Shown here one piece after another: positions 7,421 through 13,406 of a stretch of DNA of 13,406 bases. Under the pieces are notes generated by a model that saw nothing but the letters and a program-made list of their open reading frames with translations, did not search any database and was not told the origin of the DNA. This DNA comes from Acidimicrobiaceae bacterium (GTDB taxonomy: Bacteria > Actinomycetota > Acidimicrobiia > Acidimicrobiales > RAAP-2): assembly GCA_003164275.1 (NCBI GenBank), contig PLSY01000259.1, positions 10,181 through 23,586 on the forward strand, in the 5' to 3' direction. Positions within the stretch are counted from its first letter, which is position 1. Every line of letters begins with the position of its first letter. Made by a program: the position numbers and the translations under genes.

Positions 7421-7555
7421 CATTGGCACCCGGCGACTCGGCGACGGACCACCCCCTTTCGGCCGCGCGTTCGACCTTCGGCCCCGACACGGCAGAATGA
7501 GGGAACCCGAGCGAACGGCACCGACGTACGAACATCGTCGGCGAGAGGACGAGCT

Positions 7556-7930
7556 GTGGCAATCGAGCAAGACCAGAGTGATGACGTGACAGATCCGCCC
7601 CACGCGACCGAGACGCTGTCCGACGCGGAGCGCGGGGAGCGTTTGGCCCAGCTCAACAGCATCATCGAGTTGATGCGGCCGGCCGTGCAGGCCGATGGTG
7701 GCGACTTGGCCCTCCTGTCTGCCGATGTGGCCACCGGGGTGGTCGAGGTGCAGCTCCAAGGGGCTTGCAGCTCGTGTGCCGTGAGCTCGTCCACCCTCCA
7801 AGGTGGCGTCGATCGCATTCTGCACGACCGGTTGCCGTGGGTGACCGAGGTTGTCGGCGGGGTCGACGAGTCGGCCGATCCCTTCGAGAGCGAGGCCATG
7901 GGCCGCGGGGGCTACGTCCCGAGCTTCTGA
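7556..7930 (+). CDS. NifU C-terminal-domain (Nfu) iron-sulfur cluster carrier
   Basis: Small scaffold or carrier that holds an Fe-S cluster and passes it to client enzymes in the cytoplasm. 124 aa. The Nfu core spans about residues 30-105, with IIELMRPAVQADGGDLALL (36-54) and the CxxC cluster ligands Cys71 and Cys74 in GACSSCAVSS, followed by TLQGGVDRIL. The first 25 residues are acidic and probably disordered. The GTG at 7556 has GAGAGGA about 6-7 bases upstream. A weak -10-like CAGAAT at 7493-7498 precedes it. The gene stands alone: divergent from the oxidoreductase operon across a 176-nt spacer and convergent with the acyltransferase gene. No suf or isc genes are in view. Confidence 0.92.
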   Translation: MAIEQDQSDDVTDPPHATETLSDAERGERLAQLNSIIELMRPAVQADGGDLALLSADVATGVVEVQLQGACSSCAVSSSTLQGGVDRILHDRLPWVTEVVGGVDESADPFESEAMGRGGYVPSF

Positions 7931-7945
7931 GCGGGAGCGGCCCTC

Positions 7946-7963
7946 GGGCGGTCAAGCCTGCCC
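7946..7963. terminator. Hairpin between convergent nfu and acyltransferase genes
   Basis: GGGCGG and CTGCCC pair over 6 bp (one G-T wobble) around a TCAAGC loop, inside the 41-nt gap between the nfu stop (7928-7930) and the acyltransferase stop (7972-7974). There is no T-run. The position between facing stops suggests a shared, bidirectional terminator. Confidence 0.42.
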
Positions 7964-7971
7964 ACGGTCGC

Positions 7972-10032
7972 TCAGGGCTGGTCGTTCGGGCACATTCCCA
8001 CCGGATCGTCGTAGCGGGCCTTGTCGTTGGTCCAGCTGCCGTCGATCCATCCGGCAGCCGGCGGGTTGAGGTGGAACATCGGGGTGAGCTGTTGGGTGAT
8101 GGCCGCGCCCAGCACTGCGGCACCTGCCGGGCAGAGGTGGGTGTTGTCCGTCTTTCGGACCCTGATCCAGCCACCGGAGACTGTCGGGAGCCAGGGCGAG
8201 TAGTAGCCGTCGAGGTCGAGGGATGCGGCCACTGGCAAGAAGGTGACCTGGCCGGGGTACTTGGTCGGCAGCTTCGAGACGATCGAGGTCCATGCTGCGG
8301 TGCCCTGGTTCTGGGTGTCGACCAGCTGCTGGCGGGCGGTCGGGTCGATGATCCCGTCCAGGGGCCCGACCGTCGGGAACTGCACGAAAGCGATCCCGTC
8401 CACCCCGAGCCCGGGCGCCAGCATGGCTCGGACTGCCTTGTTGATGAGCGCGGTGTACTGGACGGGATGGGCCAGGGCATAGCTGTTGTCCCATGACCAC
8501 ATGCCGATGATCACCTGGGGGTGGTCTTGTTGGATGAGTGCTGTGAGGTCTCGGGCGAAGTTCGGGTCGGTGAGCAGCCCCCAGCCCGGGAATCCGTGCG
8601 TGGTGACCGTCGCCTCCCCAGTGGCTTGGAGAGAGGCCTGGATGCCCAGCTCGGCATCGAACATCACGCTGTCGCCGATGGTCATGACCCGGAGGGGCTG
8701 GGCCGCAGAGACCACCGTCCCCGGGGCCAGGTCGATCGGGGCGGGCAGCGGGTTGGGCGCGGCGGTCGGGGAGACCACCTTCACGCTCCCGTAGTCCGGA
8801 GCAGGCCCAGTGGCAGGAGCGGCGTCAAGCGAGGCCGTGCCTACGACGATGGCGAGTGTTGTGATGCCGACGGCGGCCAACATGGTGAAGGTGAGGGGCC
8901 AGCCCCTCCACCGGTAGCGCCGGACCGGGCGCTCGATCAGGTAGAAGCTGGCCGTGGCGGCGAACAGGGTGGCGCCCAGCCGGGCGGCCAAGAGCCACAA
9001 GCCGCTGAGCCCGGTGGTGATGTCGGTCATGAGGACGTAGACCGGCCAGTGCCAGAGGTACAGGCCGTAGGAGATCATGCCCACCCACCGAAGTTGGCGG
9101 TTGGAGAGGATGGCACCCAAGGGCCCCGGGTCTGACTGGGCGACACTGGCGATCACGGTGGCGGCCAGGATGCCGGCGATGACCAGGCCGCCGGTGTACA
9201 TGAAGTCCGACGGGTTGCCCTGGTCGTCGCCGGCGAAGACCCAAAAGAAGGCCAAGGCCACCGCCGCGATGGGCCCGGCGATGTGCAGGGAGCGCCGCAC
9301 GGGTGGGGAGTGGGCCGGCCGATTGGACTTGATGATGGCGAGGACGGCGCCGATCAGCAGCTCGAAGGCCCGGGTGTCGGTGCCGTAGTAGATCCGCGAG
9401 GGTGCCGCCCCGCGGTGGAAGAGCACGGCCATCTCCAACGCCGAGGCTATGGCCAGCAGCGAGATGACGACGATCAGGGCGGCCCTCGGGTAGGAGCGCC
9501 CCTTGCTCGTCCTCTTTTTGACCAGCCAGAACATGCCCAGGATGATCAGCGGCCACACGAGGTAGAACTGCTCCTCGATGGCCAGGGACCAGGTGTGCTT
9601 CAGCGGGGACGGTGGCTGGAACAGGTCGAAGTAGGACTGATTGGTGAAGATGAGGTGCCAGTTGGCGTAATAGAACAGGGTGGCGATCTCGTCGGGCCCG
9701 AAGGTGGCCGGGACGATGTTTGGCCCTCCGAGCCAGGCGTAGAGGGTGAGGACCAACAACAGGACCATCACGGCGGGCAGCAGACGCTTGGCCCGGCGGG
9801 ACCAGAAGGTGCGCAGGCCGATCCGTCGGGTACCGTGCCACTCGTTGACCAAGAGGCTGGTGATCAGGAAGCCGGACAGGACGAAGAAGAAGTCGACGCC
9901 GAGATAGCCGCCATTGGCCCAGTGGAAGTTGAAGTGGTAGGCGATGACCCCGGCTACAGCCAGTGCCCGCAGCCCGTCGAGTGCGGGCATGTAGGAGTGC
10001 ATCCCCGAGACGGTCGGAAGCTCCTCTTGCAT
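7972..10032 (-). CDS. OafA-like membrane acyltransferase (AT3) with fused C-terminal SGNH domain
   Basis: Integral membrane O-acyltransferase that moves acyl (often acetyl) groups across the membrane onto envelope glycans. 686 aa from the ATG at 10032. The AT3 domain (about 15-375) opens with YMPALDGLRALAV, catalytic-type His33 in AYHF, and GGYLGVDFFFVLSGFLIT. It continues with HTWSLAIEEQFYLVWP (146-161) and SYGLYLWHWP (321-330), with around ten hydrophobic segments. After a further transmembrane segment (about 381-400) and a Pro/Ala-rich linker comes an extracytoplasmic SGNH domain (about 447-650). Its block I is TIGDSVMFD (Ser455), and block V is D629-N-T-H632. Block III is the non-canonical MWSWDN. 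The start is uncertain. The frame is open to 10341, and a GTG at 10086 and ATG at 10002 are alternatives. None has a well-spaced ribosome site. It resembles the truncated AT3 at the right edge, which suggests related substrates. Confidence 0.9.
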   Translation of the reverse strand: MQEELPTVSGMHSYMPALDGLRALAVAGVIAYHFNFHWANGGYLGVDFFFVLSGFLITSLLVNEWHGTRRIGLRTFWSRRAKRLLPAVMVLLLVLTLYAWLGGPNIVPATFGPDEIATLFYYANWHLIFTNQSYFDLFQPPSPLKHTWSLAIEEQFYLVWPLIILGMFWLVKKRTSKGRSYPRAALIVVISLLAIASALEMAVLFHRGAAPSRIYYGTDTRAFELLIGAVLAIIKSNRPAHSPPVRRSLHIAGPIAAVALAFFWVFAGDDQGNPSDFMYTGGLVIAGILAATVIASVAQSDPGPLGAILSNRQLRWVGMISYGLYLWHWPVYVLMTDITTGLSGLWLLAARLGATLFAATASFYLIERPVRRYRWRGWPLTFTMLAAVGITTLAIVVGTASLDAAPATGPAPDYGSVKVVSPTAAPNPLPAPIDLAPGTVVSAAQPLRVMTIGDSVMFDAELGIQASLQATGEATVTTHGFPGWGLLTDPNFARDLTALIQQDHPQVIIGMWSWDNSYALAHPVQYTALINKAVRAMLAPGLGVDGIAFVQFPTVGPLDGIIDPTARQQLVDTQNQGTAAWTSIVSKLPTKYPGQVTFLPVAASLDLDGYYSPWLPTVSGGWIRVRKTDNTHLCPAGAAVLGAAITQQLTPMFHLNPPAAGWIDGSWTNDKARYDDPVGMCPNDQP

Positions 10033-10380
10033 CCCACCGGGAGCAGACAGGCCTCCGGTCTCCGACTGCTCGCTCAAGGCGGTCACCGGTGGTTCGCGGT
10101 TGCTAGCGCCGACACCTCTCCCACCCTTCGCACTCGGCAACGGCACAGTCTCCGCTGCCCGACACACAGCGGCCCCGGCTGCCCGATTCTTCAGGAGCCG
10201 TCCCCTTAGCGGCGAGATGGTAGCAGTTCGATTCTCCCGCCCACCGCCACCCGGTCTCCCTCCGGGACGACGGCCCGGGGTGCGGAGGACAAGGGTCGGT
10301 CGAGGCCCCGTCGTCGGCCGACGTTCGACTGTGGCAGCCAACCCAGGCCTCGGCCCGTCCCTCCATTATGGTGACCGGTC
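10033..10380. other. Divergent intergenic region, about 350 nt
   Basis: The region lies between the minus-strand acyltransferase and the plus-strand GT-C gene and presumably holds both promoters. No pair of -35/-10 boxes was convincing. On the plus side CATTAT/TATGGT (10363-10371) is a possible -10, and GGTGA (10370-10374) is a weak ribosome site for the ATG at 10381. The minus frame is open across most of it, so part may instead be an N-terminal extension of the acyltransferase, but the translation is low-complexity and basic. A tRNA-like T-loop segment lies at about 10180-10255. A 5-bp hairpin CCCGG / CCGGG follows at 10250-10266. Confidence 0.5.
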
Positions 10381-11769
10381 ATGACTGAGGAGCCCGCCGG
10401 CACGGGACGACGATTCTGGCTGTGGTTGGCCGTGTGGACCCTGGTCGGCCTCGGCATCCGCTTGGGCACCGTGTACGGCCGGCCGAACCGCACCCCGGGC
10501 GGCGATCCGGGCTACGCCCACGGGGTCGCCAACCTCATCGTGGCGGGCAAGGGCTTCATCAACCCGCTGGCCTACTACTTCCACAATCAGCACCACGTCC
10601 TCCAGACGGCCGGGTGGCCGCCCCTGTGGACGATGCTGCTCACCGTCCCCATCTTCTTCGGGTTCCACAGTTTCTGGGCCGCCCGCATCTGGTCGTGCAT
10701 CATCGGCGCGGCGGCGGTGACTGTCTGCGGCCTGGCCGGCCGGGAGGTGGCCGGACGCCGGGTGGGCCTGATCGCCGCCCTCATCATCGCTATCTACCCG
10801 AACATCTGGATGAACGTGGAGCTGGCGTCGTCCGAGACTCTGTCGCCACTGTTGGTCGGCCTGATCCTTTGGACGGCCTACCGGTTCTGGCACCGCTCGT
10901 CGTGGGGGAACATGGTGGCCCTCGGTGTCAGCATCGGTCTCGGGGCCCTCGGGCGGGACGAACTGTCACTCCTATGGCTGTTCATCCTGGTCCCTTTGGT
11001 CCTCTCTCTCCGCTCGTCCACATGGCGCCGTCGCTTCGGTCTCTTGCTGGCCGGGGCGGCCGCCTCGGCACTCATCGTCATGCCCTGGGTCGGCTACAAC
11101 CTGAGCCGCTTCGACCAGGTGGTCACCATCAGCGACGGGCTCGGGCCCACGTTGCTCTCGGCCAACTGCGGGGTCACCTACTCGGGAACGTTCGAGGGCT
11201 ACTGGTCCTGGCAGTGCGTGGAGCACGTGAAGGACAACCCGAAGGTCGACGAGTCGGTCAACTTCGCCCACGACCAGAAGCTCGGAGAGGACTACATCAA
11301 GGCCCACGAGAGCGAGCTCCCCAGGGTCACCTTGGCGAGGATCGGCCGGGGGTTCGGCTTCTTCCATCCCCTCCAACAGGTCCAGTTCGACTCGGTTGTC
11401 GAGACTCGGCCCTATCACTGGGGCCTCGTCGGCCTCGGCATGTACTACGCCCTCTTGGCCCTCTCCATAGGCGGCACGGTCATCCTGAAGCGCCGGAAGA
11501 TCCTTGTCTATCCGCTGTTGGCCGTGGGCGCCGACGTCCTGTTCGTCTTCATTCTCAGCTTCGGCCAGACCCGCTACCGGGTCACCTTCGAGGTGTCCCT
11601 CGCCATCTTGGCCTCAGTCCAGTTGGAGTGGCTGTGGACTACGCTGACTCGGACGCCTGGGCATCGGATGGGCAAGACCACGCCGGTCGACAACCCTGAC
11701 GGGGAGTCACCCACACCGGAGTCGGAGCCGGCAGAGCTGATTGGGGGAGGAATTGGAACCAGGAGCTGA
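10381..11769 (+). CDS. GT-C membrane glycosyltransferase (ArnT/RgtA-like, GT39/GT83 type)
   Basis: Polytopic inner-membrane glycosyltransferase that uses a polyprenyl-phosphate sugar donor and acts on the outer face. 462 aa. A first transmembrane segment (12-30) leads into an extracytoplasmic loop with GGDPGYAHGVANLI (40-53). Its Asp42 occupies the place of the catalytic acidic residue of this fold. AGWPPLW (77-83) matches the PPL(Y/W) motif of the ArnT/RgtA group. Some eight to ten more hydrophobic segments follow, with a large soluble loop (about 245-330) between them. The last 40 residues are a polar Pro/Glu-rich tail. The ATG at 10381 is the first start in the frame, with weak GGTGA six bases upstream. 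The end overlaps the GT2 gene by 29 nt. That neighbour belongs to the family that makes polyprenyl-phosphate sugars, which supports this role. Donor and acceptor are unknown. Confidence 0.82.
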   Translation: MTEEPAGTGRRFWLWLAVWTLVGLGIRLGTVYGRPNRTPGGDPGYAHGVANLIVAGKGFINPLAYYFHNQHHVLQTAGWPPLWTMLLTVPIFFGFHSFWAARIWSCIIGAAAVTVCGLAGREVAGRRVGLIAALIIAIYPNIWMNVELASSETLSPLLVGLILWTAYRFWHRSSWGNMVALGVSIGLGALGRDELSLLWLFILVPLVLSLRSSTWRRRFGLLLAGAAASALIVMPWVGYNLSRFDQVVTISDGLGPTLLSANCGVTYSGTFEGYWSWQCVEHVKDNPKVDESVNFAHDQKLGEDYIKAHESELPRVTLARIGRGFGFFHPLQQVQFDSVVETRPYHWGLVGLGMYYALLALSIGGTVILKRRKILVYPLLAVGADVLFVFILSFGQTRYRVTFEVSLAILASVQLEWLWTTLTRTPGHRMGKTTPVDNPDGESPTPESEPAELIGGGIGTRS

Positions 11770-12499
11770 CCTGCTGGTTGTCCTCCCCGCCTGGAACGAG
11801 CAGCAGTCGGTGGGCCTGGTGGTCAAAGAGGTCCGCACTGCTGTTCCAAAAGCCCGGATCCTGGTGGTGGACGACGGCTCCACCGACCGGACGGCCGAGG
11901 TGGCGAAAGAGGCAGGGGCGGTGGTCATCATCAACCCGTTCAACCTCGGTGTCGGCGGGGCCATGCGGGTGGGGTTCCGTTACGCCGAGGCCCATGGTTG
12001 CACGGTCATGGTGCAGGTGGACGCCGACGGCCAGCACGACCCGCAGGACATCTACCTCCTCATTGACGCCCTCGACCAGGGACCGGCCCCCCATGTGGTG
12101 ATCGGGGCCCGCTTCTCGGGGGTCGGGGACTTCGACGTGCCCCGGGCCCGCCGCTTCGCCATGCGGCTCCTTGCCCGGTACCTCTCCCACGTGGCCCACA
12201 CCCCGCTGTCCGACGTGACCTCGGGGTTCCGAGCCCACAACCGGGCGGCCATCGAGCTCTTCGCTCGGACCTACCCGGCCGACTACCTGGCCGATACCGT
12301 CGAGTCCCTGGTCATCAACGCCCGCGCCGGGGGCCATGTCTCCCAGGCGGCGGTAGCCATGCGACCCCGCTACGCCGGGGCGCCGAGCCAGTCCTCTTGG
12401 TGGGCCATGGCCTATCTGGCCCGGGTCATGGTGATGCTGGCCATCAATGTCGTCCGCCACGAAAGGAATCCCCGCAGTGCTACCGAGGGGGAGGGGTGA
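11741..12499 (+). CDS. GT2 glycosyltransferase, polyprenyl-phosphate sugar synthase-like
   Basis: Inverting GT-A glycosyltransferase resembling dolichol/polyprenyl-phosphate mannose synthase. It likely transfers a sugar from a nucleotide donor to a lipid phosphate at the cytoplasmic membrane face. About 252 aa. LLVVLPAWNEQQSVG (11-25), VVDDGSTDRTAEVA (42-55), NLGVGGAMRVGF (68-79) and the metal-binding DADGQHDP (94-101) are all family signatures. SDVTSGFRAHNR (157-168) is the acceptor-side motif. There is no true transmembrane segment. The start is uncertain. TTG at 11741 is the first in frame, lying inside the GT-C gene. A very strong GGGGGAGG sits at 11743-11750, only two bases before another in-frame TTG (11753). 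The stop overlaps the DUF2304 start in a GTGA junction, so translation is coupled. Confidence 0.88.
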   Translation: MGEELEPGADLLVVLPAWNEQQSVGLVVKEVRTAVPKARILVVDDGSTDRTAEVAKEAGAVVIINPFNLGVGGAMRVGFRYAEAHGCTVMVQVDADGQHDPQDIYLLIDALDQGPAPHVVIGARFSGVGDFDVPRARRFAMRLLARYLSHVAHTPLSDVTSGFRAHNRAAIELFARTYPADYLADTVESLVINARAGGHVSQAAVAMRPRYAGAPSQSSWWAMAYLARVMVMLAINVVRHERNPRSATEGEG

Positions 12500-12885
12500 G
12501 CGGGGTCCACGTCCTCCTCCTGGTGGCTGCCCTGGTGACCCTCGCCGTCATCATCGAGCTCTCGAGGCGTAGTCAGCTGCGCATGAAGTACACCGTGGTG
12601 TGGCTCATCGTGGGCCTCGGTATCGCCCTGTTGGCCATCGCCCCGGGCCTGTTCAACTCCTTCGCCCACGGCGTCGGGGTCAAGAGCCCTCCTGATCTGC
12701 TGGTGGCCTTCGCCGCCCTGTTCTTGCTGATGGTCTGCGTGTACCTGAGCTGGGAGGTGGGGAGGCTGGAGGACCGCTCGGGCATCCTGGCCGAAGAGGT
12801 TGCCCTCCTCAGGGCCGAGTTCGAAGAGCGCTCCTTTGCCCCCGGGCAGACGCCAGCACCTGATGAAGCCTCCGATGGAGGATGA
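12496..12885 (+). CDS. DUF2304-family small membrane protein
   Basis: 129 aa. Three hydrophobic segments (about 3-20, 34-55 and 67-86) are followed by a charged, probably coiled-coil stretch EVGRLEDRSGILAEEVALLRAEFEE cut here as residues 87-111, then a polar tail. The spacing RSQLRMKYTVVWL, then APGLFNSFAHGVGVKSPPD, and the final LxYLSWEVGRLE-type motif match DUF2304. Its function is not established. In actinobacteria and other phyla DUF2304 genes often follow a GT2 gene, as here. The GT2 protein lacks a membrane anchor, so DUF2304 may dock it to the membrane or help handle its lipid product (inference). The GTG at 12496 shares bases with the GT2 stop and is preceded directly by GAGGGGGAGGG, a strong ribosome site that decides this start over the longer open frame. 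Confidence 0.85.
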   Translation: MSGVHVLLLVAALVTLAVIIELSRRSQLRMKYTVVWLIVGLGIALLAIAPGLFNSFAHGVGVKSPPDLLVAFAALFLLMVCVYLSWEVGRLEDRSGILAEEVALLRAEFEERSFAPGQTPAPDEASDGG

Positions 12886-12912
12886 GATCCGGCCCTTAGC
12901 GGGGATGCCGTA

Positions 12913-13406
12913 GTGCTCGCCCCCGAAGAGGTCAGCTCACAGGCCGAAATGGACCAGGTGCCCGGAGTCCCGACCGGTGCCGCCCCGAAGCAGGCTTGGC
13001 ACAGTCCGGCCCTCGACGGCATCCGCGCCGTGGCGGTGATCGCCGTGCTCATGTACCACGCCGGGGTGTCGTGGTTCGGCGGCGGGATGCTCGGTGTCGA
13101 CATGTTCTTCGCCCTATCGGGATTCCTCATCACCACCCTGTTGGTCAACGAGCACCAGGCGACCGGGACGTTGGCCCTGGTCAAGTTCTACGGCCGGCGG
13201 GCCCGGCGCCTACTCCCCGGCCTGTTCCTCTTGTTGGGCCTCGTGGCGGTCTATGCGGCATGGTTCGCCGAGCCGGACACCGTCGGGACGATCAGGGGCG
13301 ATGGCCTCGCCACCTTGGCCTACGTCTCGAACTGGCACTTCATCCTCTCCGACCAGGGCTACTTCGTGCACTTCGGGGCGCCGTCCCCGCTGCTGCACAC
13401 CTGGTC
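12913..13406 (+). CDS. OafA-like membrane acyltransferase (AT3), truncated by window end
   Basis: The first ~164 residues of a second AT3 O-acyltransferase are present, with no stop before the edge. Diagnostic motifs are SPALDGIRAVAV, the His of LMYHAG, GGGMLGVDMFFALSGFLITTLLVNEH, KFYGRRARRLLPGL, and YVSNWHFIL...GAPSPLLHTW just before the cut. It aligns well with the minus-strand AT3 at 7972-10032 (shared SGFLIT, LLVNE, RRAKRLLP/RRARRLLP, NWHLIF/NWHFIL, PSPL-HTW), so the two are paralogs. GTG at 12913 is chosen, with GGGGA seven bases upstream. ATG at 12949 with AGG five bases upstream is an alternative, and conservation begins about residue 27. It begins 27 nt after DUF2304 and should be in the same operon. 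Whether it carries an SGNH tail cannot be seen. Confidence 0.9.
   Translation, partial: MLAPEEVSSQAEMDQVPGVPTGAAPKQAWHSPALDGIRAVAVIAVLMYHAGVSWFGGGMLGVDMFFALSGFLITTLLVNEHQATGTLALVKFYGRRARRLLPGLFLLLGLVAVYAAWFAEPDTVGTIRGDGLATLAYVSNWHFILSDQGYFVHFGAPSPLLHTW

Noticed and set aside
8825..9841. 338-codon alternative minus frame inside the SGNH-acyltransferase gene
   Set aside because: It is Arg/His/Pro-rich out-of-frame translation; the other frame has clear AT3 motifs and membrane segments.
10197..10252. A functional tRNA (including tRNA-Sec, because of a GCCA-like end)
   Set aside because: The T stem has mismatches, the 7-nt loop lacks the conserved T at position 33, and no 5' acceptor strand pairs with the end. 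Kept only as a possible remnant.
10422..11699. 425-codon plus frame overlapping the GT-C gene
   Set aside because: It is composed of Arg, Gly, His and Pro with no hydrophobic pattern; the other frame gives a well-formed polytopic membrane protein.
12893..12903. Ten-base match CCCTTAGCGG shared with the spacer at 10203-10212, near both acyltransferase genes
   Set aside because: A 10-base repeat is expected many times by chance in 13 kb, and the copies lie differently relative to the genes, so no shared regulatory site is claimed.

Overview
The window is very GC-rich. It has GTG and TTG starts, short or overlapping gene junctions, an F420-type luciferase-like oxidoreductase and a stand-alone NifU-C (Nfu) protein. 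Together these suggest a high-GC actinomycete. Gene content and protein style fit Acidimicrobiia best, but that is an inference from composition and families, not from a marker gene. The window is chromosomal in character: no transposase, integrase, CRISPR array, phage gene or complete RNA gene was seen.

Layout. (1) 1-1643, plus strand: the 3' part of cysN (GTPase subunit of ATP sulfurylase) overlaps a complete cysC (APS kinase), a sulfate-activation pair. A perfect 7-bp hairpin separates it from the convergent gene that follows. (2) 7379 down to 1790, minus strand: a luciferase-like F420-type oxidoreductase, a thiolase-superfamily protein, a FabH-type ketoacyl-ACP synthase III and a sugar-nucleotidyltransferase-like protein are tightly packed, with gaps of about 9, 22 and 8 nt. 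After a gap of about 200 nt comes a GT4 glycosyltransferase with its own strong Shine-Dalgarno. A candidate promoter just upstream of the oxidoreductase would give a nearly leaderless transcript. (3) 7556-7930, plus strand: nfu, divergent from the operon above and convergent with the next gene, with a hairpin between. (4) 10032 down to 7972, minus strand: a large OafA-like membrane acyltransferase (AT3) fused to an extracytoplasmic SGNH domain. (5) 10033-10380: a divergent spacer of about 350 nt holding a tRNA-like T-loop sequence that does not fold as a whole tRNA. (6) 10381 to the window end, plus strand: a GT-C membrane glycosyltransferase, a GT2 glycosyltransferase related to polyprenyl-phosphate sugar synthases, a DUF2304 small membrane protein and the start of a second AT3 acyltransferase that runs off the window. 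These genes overlap or nearly touch.

How it fits together. Regions 4 and 6 look like a cell-envelope glycan building and decorating locus. In this reading GT2, with DUF2304 as probable membrane partner, makes a lipid-linked sugar. The GT-C enzyme transfers the sugar outside the membrane, and the two AT3 enzymes acylate the product. Region 2 mixes acyl-chain chemistry (FabH, thiolase, oxidoreductase) with sugar activation and transfer (nucleotidyltransferase, GT4). Its joint product is not known to me, and it is the most interesting candidate for an undescribed pathway, though each member belongs to a known family.
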